64,000 nucleotides of DNA from Zafaria cholistanensis. Its GTDB lineage: Bacteria > Actinomycetota > Actinomycetes > Actinomycetales > Micrococcaceae. Of the stretch, positions 52,425-61,913 are shown piece by piece; position 1 is the first letter of the stretch, and each line of letters opens with the position of its first letter. The notes beneath the pieces are model-generated. The model was given only the letters and a program-made list of their open reading frames with translations, was not told the origin of the DNA and searched no databases. The position numbers were made by a program, and so were the translations under genes. Location of the stretch: assembly GCF_008580665.1 (NCBI RefSeq), contig NZ_BKDJ01000001.1, positions 62,001-126,000 on the forward strand, read 5' to 3'.

Positions 52425-53341
52425 GGAAATACCCCAAATCTTTCTCAAATGGCTGTGGCCCGGTGCCACAGCCAGCCTTGGTGCTGAGGAGAGGTTTGAG
52501 GGTGCCCTGGATTCAATTATCTAGCTTGTCTTGCCCCCAGTAGATGCCTTGCCGTTTCCGGCTGCCCCTTCGTGGCCCCCCGACCACTGACATCTGGGGG
52601 AAACTCTAAGCAGGGAAATTCGACTTGCCTAGTCCCGTTCCAATGAATTTTTCTGCCGGCCTGGCCTCAGGGATCCGCAGGTGGGAGGCGGGTTTTGTGA
52701 AAAAAACCGCGCCAATTCAAGCTTCAACGAATGCCTTCATTTTACAGTGAAATTTTGTAAAGCGGATTCCGTAGCGCTGCTAACCATCCTCGAAGGCGCC
52801 GGTAATAGGGCAGCCCGATTTGGCCGCGCTCCCCGCGCGTGGTAGGCGTCAGGCGGCGCGGTGGACGCCCCGCATCCCTCCGGTTCGGACATGTGAGGCC
52901 GCTGCCCGGGTGGCCATGCCTGGGGGTGGGGCGTACCGATGTCGACGGATTCGGTGGCTCAAAGGTATTCGTTCAACCGGTTTCGTAGTTGACTTTTCAA
53001 CATATGCGTTTGCATTGCCCGCAAGCCCCGTTATTCCAGCGATCGCGGCCTGATGGAATCCGAAGGAGAAATGGCACCAATGGACGCAAATTATTCTTGC
53101 CAAACTCCCAAAAGTTCCCCCATCGCGGCGGGGAAAGTCCCCTGGCGGGGGTGTCCGCCACCTGTTTGGGTGCCTTGAGCTGGAGGGGCCGGGTGGTCCG
53201 GGTACGCAGGCTGCCCCAGCTAAAGGAGTAGGCGAAGGGGGCGGCGAAGCTCCGGAAGGCCCCCGATGGGGTAGCCCGGCGGTCGGCCTCCGCGGAATCG
53301 GTGGCCGGTCCGAGTGGGGGTGGGGGCGGTTGCGGGTGCTT
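52425..53341. other. Long non-coding interval between flp and rplM
   Basis: More than 900 bp without a convincing gene. 52500-52800 is relatively AT-rich and holds a dyad TTTACA-N9-TGTAAA at 52741-52761, candidate control DNA for the Tad operon. A weak minus-strand -10 (TAGATAAT near 52520) lies about 90 bp before flp. The small open frames at 52820-53230 lack family features and ribosome binding sites. Confidence 0.55.
52741..52761. promoter_or_regulatory. Operator-like dyad TTTACA-N9-TGTAAA
   Basis: A 21-bp perfect inverted repeat in an AT-rich pocket upstream of the Tad operon. The half-site TTTACA also occurs in the paired repeats before the thiolase gene. Binding protein unknown. Confidence 0.4.
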
Positions 53342-53371
53342 TTGGAGCCCGGTGCCTTAATCCGCTAAAGT
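53342..53371 (+). promoter_or_regulatory. Putative rplM-rpsI promoter
   Basis: TTGGAG (53342-53347), 18-bp spacer, TAAAGT (53366-53371). It yields a leader of about 225 nt, with a small stem GGTCC/GGACC at 53422-53438, before rplM. Confidence 0.55.
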
Positions 53372-53604
53372 GGGTGGTTGTTGTGCATGTCCTTTGCCTG
53401 ACACAACCTTCTCCGCGTGCGGGTCCAGTTGCAGGACCTCTGGTCTGTGGGGATTGCAGGCACCTCTGGGCGGCCGGTTAGATCAGCCCTCACCTGACGA
53501 ACTGGTACAGCGCATCGATAACACGGCGCCCTTCCGGGAGTGGATCTCACCGCTGCCCCCGGCGGAAGCGCTTGACCAGTAACCAATAAACGAAGGCAAT
53601 TACC

Positions 53605-54048
53605 GTGCGTACGTACTCTCCGAAGCCTGAGGACGCCGACCGTCAGTGGCTGATCATTGACGCCACCGACGTCGTTCTGGGCCGCCTCGCCAGCCAGACC
53701 GCAACCCTGCTGCGCGGCAAGCACAAGCCGACTTTCGCCCCCCACATGGACCAGGGCGATTTCGTCATCATCATCAACGCCGAGAAGGTGGCCCTCACCG
53801 GCGCCAAGCTCCTGCAGAAGCGCGCCTACCGCCACTCCGGTTACCCGGGCGGCCTCAAGTCCGTGAACTACGCGGAACTCCTTGAGAAGAACCCGGTCCT
53901 GGCTGTCGAGAAGGCCGTCAAGGGCATGCTTCCCAAGAACTCCATCGCTGCCAAGCAGCTGGCCAAGCTCAAGGTCTACCGCGGTGCCGAGCACCCGCAC
54001 GCTGCGCAGCAGCCGAAGACCTTCGAGATCACCCAGGTCGCGCAGTAG
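53605..54048 (+). CDS. rplM: 50S ribosomal protein L13
   Basis: Early 50S assembly protein of 147 residues from GTG 53605. [40 protein letters not shown] and [16 protein letters not shown] are diagnostic. It is followed by rpsI after 38 bp; the pair is conserved in bacteria. Confidence 0.97.
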   Translation: MRTYSPKPEDADRQWLIIDATDVVLGRLASQTATLLRGKHKPTFAPHMDQGDFVIIINAEKVALTGAKLLQKRAYRHSGYPGGLKSVNYAELLEKNPVLAVEKAVKGMLPKNSIAAKQLAKLKVYRGAEHPHAAQQPKTFEITQVAQ

Positions 54049-54086
54049 CGCTGGGCCCCGAGAAAAAAGACTTTTAGGAGATTATC

Positions 54087-54587
54087 GTGGCTCAGAACAC
54101 TGAAGAGCTGAATGAATTCGAGGGTGCGGCTCCGGCCGCCTACACCTCCGAGTCCGCACCGGCCGGCGAGACCGTCGTCAAGGAGCGCCCGGCCCTGACC
54201 GTCGCCGGTTCCGCCGTCGGCCGCCGCAAGGAAGCCGTCGCCCGCGTCCGCGTTGTTCCGGGTTCCGGCAACTGGACCGTCAACGGCCGCACGCTGGAGG
54301 ACTACTTCCCGAACAAGCTGCACCAGCAGGAAGTCAACGAGCCGTTCAAGCTCCTTGAGCTCGACGGCGCGTACGACGTCATCGCCCGCATCCAGGGTGG
54401 TGGCCCCTCCGGCCAGGCCGGCGCGCTGCGCCTGGGCGTTGCCCGTTCCCTGAACGAAATCGACCGCGAGAACAACCGCCCGGCGCTGAAGAAGGCCGGC
54501 TTCCTGACTCGCGACGCCCGCGTCATCGAGCGCAAGAAGGCCGGTCTCAAGAAGGCCCGTAAGGCTCCGCAGTACTCCAAGCGCTAA
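54087..54587 (+). CDS. rpsI: 30S ribosomal protein S9
   Basis: 30S head protein whose C-terminal Arg tail reaches the P-site tRNA; 166 residues from GTG 54087 behind TTAGGAG. The first 40 residues are an acidic, Ala-rich extension. [20 protein letters not shown] and the ending [11 protein letters not shown] are conserved. Two terminators follow. Confidence 0.97.
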   Translation: MAQNTEELNEFEGAAPAAYTSESAPAGETVVKERPALTVAGSAVGRRKEAVARVRVVPGSGNWTVNGRTLEDYFPNKLHQQEVNEPFKLLELDGAYDVIARIQGGGPSGQAGALRLGVARSLNEIDRENNRPALKKAGFLTRDARVIERKKAGLKKARKAPQYSKR

Positions 54588-54596
54588 AACCGCTTG

Positions 54597-54630
54597 CCCG
54601 GAGGGATTCGCTGGCGCGATTCCCTCCGGG
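54597..54630 (+). terminator. First terminator after rpsI
   Basis: Stem CCCGGAGGGA (54597-54606) with TCCCTCCGGG (54621-54630), nine bases after the rpsI stop. Confidence 0.65.
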
Positions 54631-54680
54631 ATCGCGGCGGTTTGCCGCGCCTGGTTGTCCATGCGCCCAAACCGCCTTAC

Positions 54681-54714
54681 CGAAGGCCCCGCAGCGAAAG
54701 TTGCGGGGCCTTCG
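54681..54714 (+). terminator. Second terminator after rpsI
   Basis: Thirteen-base-pair stem CGAAGGCCCCGCA / TGCGGGGCCTTCG with an 8-nt loop. It backs up the first hairpin. Confidence 0.75.
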
Positions 54715-54794
54715 GGCGTTCCCGGCCCAAACCCGCGCTTCCGGAACAGGTTCCCGGGGAATCCCGGTGGGCCGGCTTTCCCTATGCTGTCCGC

Positions 54795-55583
54795 ATGGAG
54801 ATCATCGTCCTGCCCGACGCCGACGCGGCCGGCCGCCACGCCGCCGGAATCATTGCCCGGACCATCGCCGCCCGGCCCCGACCGGTGGTTGGCGTCGCCA
54901 CGGGCTCCAGCCCGCTGGCCACCTACCGCGAGCTGGCCGCCCTGGTTGCCCGGGGCCTGGACGTCTCCCGCACCACCGCGTTCGCCCTGGACGAGTACGT
55001 GGGCTTGGGGCCGGAACATCCCCAGAGCTACCACGCGGTCGTCGACCGGGAGGTCACCCGGCGCCTCGGACTGGACCCCGGGCGAGTCCACGTTCCGGAC
55101 GGTTCCGCCAGGGACCTTGAGGCCGCCTGTGCCGCCTACGAGCAGGCCATCACCGCCGCCGGGGGAGTGGACATCCAACTGCTCGGGGTCGGGGCCAACG
55201 GCCATATCGGCTTCAACGAGCCCGGTTCCTCGCTGGGAAGCGCCACGCGCGTGAAAACCCTGGCACCGGGCACCCGCCGCGACAACGCGCGCTTCTTCGG
55301 CGGTGATCCGGAGGCGGTGCCCGTCCACTGCCTGACCCAGGGCATCGGCACCATCCTGCGCGCCCGGCGCCTGGTGCTGGTGGCCACCGGTGCCGCCAAG
55401 GCGCAGGCCGTGGCCACCCTGGCCGAGGGGCCGCTGGGAGCCTACTGCCCTGCCACCGCCCTGCAGCTGCACCCGGAGGCAACCGTCGTGGTCGACGAGG
55501 AGGCGGCGGCGCAACTGGCGCTGCGCGAGTACTACGACTTCGCCCGCGACCACGCCCGGGACCTGCCCGCCCCACCTGCCTGA
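54795..55583 (+). CDS. nagB: Glucosamine-6-phosphate deaminase
   Basis: Converts glucosamine-6-phosphate to fructose-6-phosphate and ammonia, linking amino-sugar use to glycolysis; 262 residues from ATG 54795. GVATGSSPLATYREL binds phosphate, FALDEYVGL has the catalytic Asp66, and GVGANGHIGFNEPGSS carries His137 and Glu142 (Asn135 as in the Bacillus type). It sits near glmM, which acts in the opposing biosynthetic direction. Confidence 0.93.
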   Translation: MEIIVLPDADAAGRHAAGIIARTIAARPRPVVGVATGSSPLATYRELAALVARGLDVSRTTAFALDEYVGLGPEHPQSYHAVVDREVTRRLGLDPGRVHVPDGSARDLEAACAAYEQAITAAGGVDIQLLGVGANGHIGFNEPGSSLGSATRVKTLAPGTRRDNARFFGGDPEAVPVHCLTQGIGTILRARRLVLVATGAAKAQAVATLAEGPLGAYCPATALQLHPEATVVVDEEAAAQLALREYYDFARDHARDLPAPPA

Positions 55584-55679
55584 GCAGCGCACCCGGACGG
55601 CCGGCAGGCCACTGGTTGGACCCCCCGTCCTGGGCGTACAGTTCGAGGAGGCCCCAGGTTCGAGGAGAGGGGACCCGAG

Positions 55680-56783
55680 ATGCCCGACGAAACCGACGGG
55701 GTGCTGGACAAGGCCACAGTGGAGGCCCCCGAGCACCTGGAGCCGCCCGCGGGGGAACGCCGTTCCGTGTCCGTGGACTATGTCGGCGAGGTGGATGAGC
55801 TCCAGGAGCTCGAGCAGCGGGCGCACCGCGCCATCCCGGTCGCGGACCCCGACGCCTGGCGCCACGACTACCCCTACGAGACCAAGCTGACCAACCGCGC
55901 GTACGAGCGGCAGAAGCGGGCGCTGCAGATCGAACTGCTCAAGGCGCAACTGTGGGTGAAGGAAACCGGCCAGAAGGTCCTCATCATCTTCGAGGGCCGC
56001 GACGCCGCCGGCAAGGGCGGGGCAATCAAGCGGTTCATGGAGCACCTGAACCCGCGCGGTGCCCGGATCGTGGCGCTGGAGAAGCCCACCGACATCGAGC
56101 GCACCCAGTGGTACTTCCAGCGCTACATCCAGCACCTGCCCAGCGGCGGGGAGATCGTGATGTTCGACCGTTCCTGGTACAACCGCGCCGGCGTGGAACG
56201 CGTGATGGGCTACTGCGACGCGCGGCAGCTGCTGGAGTTCATGCGAGAGGCGCCGGAGCTGGAGCGGATGCTGGTCAATTCCGGGATGACGCTGGTCAAG
56301 TTCTGGTTCTCGGTGGGCCGGCGCGAGCAGCTGGCCCGCTTCGCCAACCGCGAGACGGATCCCGTGCGGCAGTGGAAGCTGTCCCCCACGGACCTGGCCT
56401 CGCTGGACAAGTGGGACGAATACACCCAGGCCAAGGAGGCGATGTTTTTCTACACCGACACGGCCGACGCGCCCTGGACAGTGGTGAAGTCCAACGACAA
56501 AAAGCGCGCCCGGCTGGAGGCCATGCGCCACGTGCTGAACCTCCTGGACTACCCGGACAAGAACCGGCGGGTGGTCCACCCGCCGGATCCGCTGATCGTT
56601 GGCCCCGCCTCCCGGGTGTTCGAGGAGGGGGAGCGGGGCGGAACCGACTTCCCGGTGCTGGCCCCGGGCCGGCCCGGCCACGGGGAGAACCGCGAATCCA
56701 CCCGTGACACCGGGCGGGCGGGCGGCGGCTTCCCGGAGGCAGCTTCCCGCCAGAAGGAAACGCCGCAGGCGCAGCCGGGCTGA
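55680..56783 (+). CDS. ppk2: Polyphosphate kinase 2 (PPK2 family)
   Basis: Phosphorylates nucleoside diphosphates or monophosphates with polyphosphate; 367 residues from ATG 55680 behind GAGGAGAGGGG. Walker A FEGRDAAGKGGAIK (about 105-118) and Walker B region VMFDRSWYNRAGVERVMG (Asp163, Arg164) are intact. A single PPK2 domain with an N-terminal acidic stretch and a low-complexity tail of about 50 residues is seen. Whether it prefers ADP or GDP cannot be read. Confidence 0.92.
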   Translation: MPDETDGVLDKATVEAPEHLEPPAGERRSVSVDYVGEVDELQELEQRAHRAIPVADPDAWRHDYPYETKLTNRAYERQKRALQIELLKAQLWVKETGQKVLIIFEGRDAAGKGGAIKRFMEHLNPRGARIVALEKPTDIERTQWYFQRYIQHLPSGGEIVMFDRSWYNRAGVERVMGYCDARQLLEFMREAPELERMLVNSGMTLVKFWFSVGRREQLARFANRETDPVRQWKLSPTDLASLDKWDEYTQAKEAMFFYTDTADAPWTVVKSNDKKRARLEAMRHVLNLLDYPDKNRRVVHPPDPLIVGPASRVFEEGERGGTDFPVLAPGRPGHGENRESTRDTGRAGGGFPEAASRQKETPQAQPG

Positions 56784-57136
56784 AGCGGCCCGCCGCAACC
56801 GGTGCCGCAGCCGGCGCCGGAGCCGGGCGCCAGGGGGCCTGCTTCCTGAAACCACCAGGTTTGGCCCCAAAATCTGTGACCTCCGACAGGCGACCCCGCC
56901 GCTCCGGCGGGCACCCGGGGACGGCGGTGCCTGTCCCCGGTTCTGCCGCGAGGCACGCCGGCCTGCGCCCAAAGCCCCACGCCGCAGGGGGGTTCGTTCT
57001 CACCGCCCCCGCCCCGTGACAGGTTCGGACGGGCCGGCTCCGGAAGGCCTCCACGTGGTCCCCGTCGACGGTTTTCAGGAGGTGGACGCACCGGGCCTGC
57101 ACGTTTGGTCCCGGTGGGCTCCTATGATGGATGGTG
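56784..57136. other. Non-coding interval between ppk2 and glmM
   Basis: No gene and no clear promoter. GGCGCC-N7-GGCGCC at 56813-56831 can form a small hairpin that may end ppk2 transcription. Nothing else was recognised. Confidence 0.45.
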
Positions 57137-58498
57137 ATGGCACGACTATTTGGCACGGATGGCGTCCGTGGAAAAGCGAACGAACTGCTCACGCCCGAGC
57201 TGACGCTGCGGCTTGCCCAAGCGGCCGCCGTCGTGCTGGGCCACCGGGTTTCCGAGGGCCGGCGGCCCGTGGCCGTGGTGGCCAGGGATCCGCGCATCAG
57301 CGGGGACTTCATTTCCGCCGCCATCGAGGCGGGCCTCGCCTCGGCGGGCGTGGACGTGTACGACGCCGGCACGCTGCCGACGCCGGCGGCCGCGTTCCTG
57401 GTGGCCGACCTCGGCGCGGACTTCGGCGTGATGATTTCCGCCTCCCACAACCCGGCCCCGGACAACGGGATCAAGTTCCTGGCCCGCGGCGGGCACAAGC
57501 TCGACGACGCGCTCGAGGACGCCATCGTGGCACAGATGGCGTTCGAGCCGCCGCGCCCGCTGGGCGGGGAGGTGGGCCGCGTCCGCCGTTTCGCCGACGC
57601 CGAAGACCGCTACCTCGTCCATTTGCTGCAGAGCCTGCCGAACCGCCTGGACGGGCTCAAGGTGGTCCTCGACTGCGCCCACGGCGCGGCCAGCGGCTGT
57701 TCCCCGCAGGTCTTCGCCACCGCGGGCGCGCAGATCGTGGTAATCGGCGCCGACCCGGACGGCCTCAACATCAACGACGGCTACGGCTCCACCCATTTGG
57801 GCAACCTGCAGGAGGCCGTGCTGGCGCACGGCGCCGACCTGGGGATCGCGCACGACGGCGACGCCGACCGCTGCCTGGCGGTGGACCACACCGGCGCCGT
57901 GGTGGACGGGGACCAGATCATGGCGATCATGGCCACCGCCCTCAAGGAGCAGGGGCGGCTCAAGGACGACACCCTGGTAGCCACCGTGATGAGCAACCTG
58001 GGCCTGAAGCTGGCCATGCGCGAGGCCGGCATCACCATCAAGGAAACCGGCGTCGGGGACCGCTACGTCCTGGAGGGCATGCGCGAGGGCGACTTCAGCC
58101 TCGGCGGGGAACAGTCCGGACACGTCATCTTCGCCGACTTCGCCACCACCGGAGACGGCGTGCTCACCGGCCTGCAGGTCGCCGCCCGCGTGGCCGGCAC
58201 GGGACGTTCCCTGCGCGACCTGGCCGCGGCGATGACCGTGCTGCCACAGATCCTCATCAACGTGCGCGGAGTGGACAAGGCCGCCGTGGCACAGAACGAC
58301 GCCGTGGCCCAGGCCGTGCGCGAGGCCGAGGCCGAACTGGGGGAGAGCGGGCGCGTGCTGCTGCGCCCCTCCGGCACCGAACCGGTGGTGCGGGTCATGG
58401 TGGAGGCGGCCGACCAGGCCACCGCCACCGGCGTCGCTGAACGCCTTGCCGCCGTCGTGCAGGCCGAGCTCGCCCTGGAAGCGAACGCCGTCAACTAG
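57137..58498 (+). CDS. glmM: Phosphoglucosamine mutase
   Basis: Converts glucosamine-6-phosphate to glucosamine-1-phosphate for peptidoglycan precursors; 453 residues from ATG 57137, giving the standard [12 protein letters not shown] (57131 and 57134 are in-frame alternatives). The phosphoserine loop [15 protein letters not shown] places Ser103, and [13 protein letters not shown] binds magnesium. [15 protein letters not shown] is the C-terminal phosphate loop. rpsI-glmM proximity is usual in actinobacteria; nagB and ppk2 lie between here. Confidence 0.96.
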   Translation: MARLFGTDGVRGKANELLTPELTLRLAQAAAVVLGHRVSEGRRPVAVVARDPRISGDFISAAIEAGLASAGVDVYDAGTLPTPAAAFLVADLGADFGVMISASHNPAPDNGIKFLARGGHKLDDALEDAIVAQMAFEPPRPLGGEVGRVRRFADAEDRYLVHLLQSLPNRLDGLKVVLDCAHGAASGCSPQVFATAGAQIVVIGADPDGLNINDGYGSTHLGNLQEAVLAHGADLGIAHDGDADRCLAVDHTGAVVDGDQIMAIMATALKEQGRLKDDTLVATVMSNLGLKLAMREAGITIKETGVGDRYVLEGMREGDFSLGGEQSGHVIFADFATTGDGVLTGLQVAARVAGTGRSLRDLAAAMTVLPQILINVRGVDKAAVAQNDAVAQAVREAEAELGESGRVLLRPSGTEPVVRVMVEAADQATATGVAERLAAVVQAELALEANAVN

Positions 58499-58533
58499 CC
58501 CGGCCAGTTAGGCCGGTCAGTCAGCCCGGGCAG

Positions 58534-58914
58534 CTAGCCTGCCAGCGCGCCCAGCCGGTGGCGCAGCGGCCAGTCGCCGCTGGCCAGCACCGGCTGGCTG
58601 CCCTGCCCCGTGCGGGGGTTCAGGACCAGCGGCGCCAGGAGGTTCACCGTGGGCCCGCCCTGCGACGGGTTCACGACCACCAGCAGCTGCAGCCCTTCCG
58701 TGTCCGGGGCGGAGACGGCGGAAAGCTGGGGGCCGGAGAGCTGGGGGGCGTAGCCGGGAACCAGATCCGCGGACAGGGCGAACAGGCGCAGCCCGGGGTC
58801 CGCCGCCGCGCGCAGGGTATGCAGGCCCGGGGCCCCATCCACCTCGTCGAGGTCGTAGGCGGTGTGCCGGCCCAGGCCGGCCAGGGGTTCGCTGAAATCG
58901 ATGCGCAGGGTCAT
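58534..58914 (-). CDS. fliW: Flagellar assembly factor FliW
   Basis: Small protein of 126 residues that binds flagellin and, in many bacteria, frees CsrA repression of flagellin mRNA. IDFSEPLAGLGRHTAYDLDE and LLVVVNPSQGGPTVNLLAPL are the family blocks. The start overlaps the flgL stop by 4 bp. No csrA gene is adjacent or elsewhere in the window. Confidence 0.85.
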   Translation of the reverse strand: MTLRIDFSEPLAGLGRHTAYDLDEVDGAPGLHTLRAAADPGLRLFALSADLVPGYAPQLSGPQLSAVSAPDTEGLQLLVVVNPSQGGPTVNLLAPLVLNPRTGQGSQPVLASGDWPLRHRLGALAG

Positions 58915-59795
58915 GAGAGGTAGTCCATCAGGCTGGTGTTGAGCACTTTCGACGTGGCGGACAGGGCCGCCTGGTAGGAGAGCTGCCGGGAGGAGAGGTT
59001 CAGCGCCGCCTCGGCGAGTTCGATGTCCTCGGCGGCGGAGCGCGTGGATTCCAGCAGCGCGGTGGATTCGCCCAGCGCGTCGGCGGCCCGCCCGACTGCG
59101 GCATAGCGGGCCCCGACGTCGGCCTGGCCCAGCAAAAGGGTCTGGCGCCGGGCGTCGAGCTCGGCCAGGCGCCCACCCACCGGAGCGCCGCTGCGGATCT
59201 CCGCGGCGAGGCCGTCGAGCAGGGTGAACAGCGAGCCGGCCCCGGAGCCGAACAGGGCGGCGCCGTCGGCATCGACGCGCACGCTCTGCCCTTCGCCCAC
59301 CCGGCGCAGCACCGCGCCGGGCGCGGGGGCGGCCACGGGAGGTTCCCCGGCGAAGGCCTGCGCGGCTGCCGAGGTGCCGGCGAACACGTTGCGTCCCAGC
59401 AGGGTGGTGTTGGCGACCCCGAGCAGGTCCTGCCGGAGCGAACCGATCTCTTGGGCGATCGCGTCCCGCGACTCCTGGCTGTGGACGCCGGTGTTGGCCG
59501 CCTGCAGGGTCAGGTCGCGGACCCGCAGCAGCAGGTCGGTGGCGCTGCTGAGCGAGGAGTCGAGGGTGCCGAGCCAGAGCTGCGCGTCGTTGATGTTGCG
59601 CCCGTACTGCTCGGCGGCCCGTTGGCCGGAGCGCGCGGCCATGGCCGTGCCGGTCGCCGCCGGGTCGTCCGAGGGCTTGGCGACCCGCCGCTGCGAGGTG
59701 GCCTGTTCCAGGGCGGAGGTGTAGCGGGCCTGGGAGGTCTGCAGGCGCTGCTGTGCACCGGCGATGGAGCTTTGGTGGGTGACACGCTGGAACAT
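58911..59795 (-). CDS. flgL: Flagellar hook-filament junction protein FlgL
   Basis: Distal junction protein of 294 residues. VTHQSSIAGAQQRLQTSQAR and SQRRVAKPSDDPAATGTAMA are the N-terminal flagellin-like (D0) region, and AEDIELAEAALNLSSRQLSY with KVLNTSLMDYLS is the C-terminal one. It follows flgK by 2 bp and overlaps fliW. Confidence 0.92.
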   Translation of the reverse strand: MFQRVTHQSSIAGAQQRLQTSQARYTSALEQATSQRRVAKPSDDPAATGTAMAARSGQRAAEQYGRNINDAQLWLGTLDSSLSSATDLLLRVRDLTLQAANTGVHSQESRDAIAQEIGSLRQDLLGVANTTLLGRNVFAGTSAAAQAFAGEPPVAAPAPGAVLRRVGEGQSVRVDADGAALFGSGAGSLFTLLDGLAAEIRSGAPVGGRLAELDARRQTLLLGQADVGARYAAVGRAADALGESTALLESTRSAAEDIELAEAALNLSSRQLSYQAALSATSKVLNTSLMDYLS

Positions 59796-59797
59796 GG

Positions 59798-61174
59798 CTA
59801 CCTTCCGACGGTTCCGGTGCGGTTGATGAGCACGTCGAGGACCTCGTCGACGGCCGTGATCACGCGCGCGGCGGCCTGGTAGGACCGCTGGTAGGCAAGC
59901 AGCGCCACGTTTTCCTCATCGACGCTGACCGCGGAGCCGCCCAGTTGGGAGGCCTTGGCGCGGTCCTGGATGGCGGCGGCGGTGTCCGCGGCGGTGGCGG
60001 CGGTGGCGGCCAGGGAGCCGGTGGCCACCACGGCCGACCGCCACAGCGCGTCCGGCCCGCTCGTGGAACCGCCCAGCAGGGAGATCGCATCGGCCACGGA
60101 GGCGTCGTACGCCCCGGCTCCGGGGGCGCCGGTCGCGACGCCTTGGGGGCCCGTGGGCACCACCGCCAGGGTGGCACCGGGCGAACCGGGCCCGATGGCG
60201 AAAAAGTCCAGGCCGGAGGTCCCCACCGTCGTGCTGCCGGAGGCATGGATGGCGTTGGTCTGCGTGGCCAGGGCGGAAGCGACGGCGTCGTAGGCGCCAA
60301 GGGTCTGCGCGAAGGCCCCGGAGGCCGGATCAAGCACGGAGCGCAGCCCGGCGAGCTCGCCGGAACCGAGTTCGGCGGCGGTTCCTGGCCGGTGGGCCCA
60401 TTCGACCTGGGGCGTGCGGTCCGCCAGGACGGAAACCGCCAGCGGGCGGACCGTGCCGGCCTCGACGAGGGGGATCCCTCCGATGCTGGCGGTGGCGGTG
60501 CCGTCAGCGGCGAGGCGGACCTTCGCGCCCGTGAGGGCGGAGAGCTGTTCCAGCGCGGCGTCGCGCTGGTCCATGAGCCCGGCCGCGTTGGTTCCCGAGG
60601 CGGTGGCGGCCTGGATGGAGATATTCAGGTCGGCGACGCGGGAGGCCACCGAATTGGCCTGTTCGACGGCGCTGGAGGTCCGCGCGGCGGCTGCGTCGCG
60701 CGCGGCGGACACCGAGGCGTAGCCGGAGCGGATCGTGGAGGCCAGCGGTCCGGCGGCGCTGAGTACCAGCGAGGCCCGGCCCGCGTCGCCGGGATCGTTG
60801 GAGAGGTCCTGCCAGGCGGCCCAAAAGTCCGCAAGCCCGGCCTGCAGGCCCAACTCGCCCGGCTCGCCGAGGATCGCCTCGATCTCCGTGTAGGCCTCCG
60901 CGCGCACGCCGGTGAAGGCGGCGTCGGCACCGCTGGTGCGCACCAGCGCATCCGCCTGGGCATCGGCCAGGCGGCTGATGCCGGTGACGGCGGGGCCGCC
61001 GGAGGCCGGGGTGGCCGCGGATATCCCGGCTGCCGGGGCGGCGGCCGTGGCGACGCGCTGGCGCGTATAGCCGGCGGTATCGATGTTGGCGAGGTTGTTC
61101 GCGGCGGTGTCGATGCCGGCACGGGCCGCGCCCAGTGCGGCCAAACCGGTGCCGAGGGTGCCGAAGGTGCTCAT
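59798..61174 (-). CDS. flgK: Flagellar hook-associated protein FlgK
   Basis: Hook-proximal junction protein of 458 residues. FGTLGTGLAALGAARAGIDT and ANNLANIDTAGYTRQRV are the conserved N-terminal rod/hook region; the C-terminus has EENVALLAYQRSYQAAARVI. The length is shorter than in E. coli (about 547), mainly in the middle domain. flgN lies just upstream. Confidence 0.93.
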   Translation of the reverse strand: MSTFGTLGTGLAALGAARAGIDTAANNLANIDTAGYTRQRVATAAAPAAGISAATPASGGPAVTGISRLADAQADALVRTSGADAAFTGVRAEAYTEIEAILGEPGELGLQAGLADFWAAWQDLSNDPGDAGRASLVLSAAGPLASTIRSGYASVSAARDAAAARTSSAVEQANSVASRVADLNISIQAATASGTNAAGLMDQRDAALEQLSALTGAKVRLAADGTATASIGGIPLVEAGTVRPLAVSVLADRTPQVEWAHRPGTAAELGSGELAGLRSVLDPASGAFAQTLGAYDAVASALATQTNAIHASGSTTVGTSGLDFFAIGPGSPGATLAVVPTGPQGVATGAPGAGAYDASVADAISLLGGSTSGPDALWRSAVVATGSLAATAATAADTAAAIQDRAKASQLGGSAVSVDEENVALLAYQRSYQAAARVITAVDEVLDVLINRTGTVGR

Positions 61175-61189
61175 GGGTGGTTCGCCATC

Positions 61190-61672
61190 CTAGAGGGTGC
61201 GGTCGAGGGTGGGGACGGTGCCGCCCATGGGCTGGAGGCCGGTGGCGTCGTATCCGGCGGCGGTGGAATCGCTGGCGGCCGCGGATTCCTGCACCGAGCG
61301 GATGAGGCTGCGCAGGAACTGCTCATTGGCGTCGCGGAGCGTGCGGATGGCTTCGGTCTGGGCGGTAATGGCCTCCAGATGGCCGGAGAGGATTTCGGTC
61401 CAGGGCCCCACCGGGGCGGCGGCGGCCAGCTGGCGCAGGGTGGGACGGTCGGTGAGGGCCCATTCGTCGCCCAGCGCGGTCATCAGCACGTCGCAGGCCA
61501 TGACCTCGTCCCGGAGCCGCTCCGAAACCCGCTCGACCTCGCGGGTGGCGAAAGTGATCCAGCGGTTTTTTCCGGCCGTGAGCAGCATCTGCTCGACTTC
61601 GAGCTTGTAGCGGAGGATCTCCAGGAGTTCGCGCTGCCGCCACAACGCCGCAGACAGTTCGTGGGCCCCCAT
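61190..61672 (-). CDS. flgN: Flagellar export chaperone FlgN-like
   Basis: Helical protein of 160 residues with a FlgN-type pattern (ELLEILRYKLEVEQMLLTAG and FATREVERVSERLRDEVMAC). FlgN proteins carry FlgK and FlgL to the export gate, and its place directly before flgK fits. First gene of the minus-strand operon controlled by the promoter at 61738-61764. Confidence 0.8.
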   Translation of the reverse strand: MGAHELSAALWRQRELLEILRYKLEVEQMLLTAGKNRWITFATREVERVSERLRDEVMACDVLMTALGDEWALTDRPTLRQLAAAAPVGPWTEILSGHLEAITAQTEAIRTLRDANEQFLRSLIRSVQESAAASDSTAAGYDATGLQPMGGTVPTLDRTL

Positions 61673-61737
61673 ATTGCTCCCTTGCTCGATGCATGACTGG
61701 CCCCGGAAGATCCGTGCTTGTCGGCGCCACCATTACA

Positions 61738-61764
61738 CGATCGGCAAATAGCGGGGGTTCGTTA
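61738..61764 (-). promoter_or_regulatory. Sigma-28-type promoter for flgN-flgK-flgL-fliW
   Basis: On the minus strand TAAC, 15-bp spacer, GCCGATCG, close to the FliA consensus TAAA-N15-GCCGATAA. It lies 66 bp before the flgN start and is nearly identical in core to the flagellin promoter. Confidence 0.72.
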
Positions 61765-61913
61765 GCGGCGGGGTGTTACGCTTCTGGCTTGTTGAGCATG
61801 TTTGCAAACTCTGTTGACGATTTACGGGTCGCCACAGATGTCGGTAGGCGCGTTGCGGCGGCATGAGGGCTTGGAGCCCCGCACTTGCAGCCTCACAGGG
61901 GGGACGTTCAAAA

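Noticed and set aside
52820-53231. Short open frames on both strands in the flp-rplM interval
   Set aside because: No ribosome binding sites, no recognisable domains, and they overlap each other; composition alone explains them.
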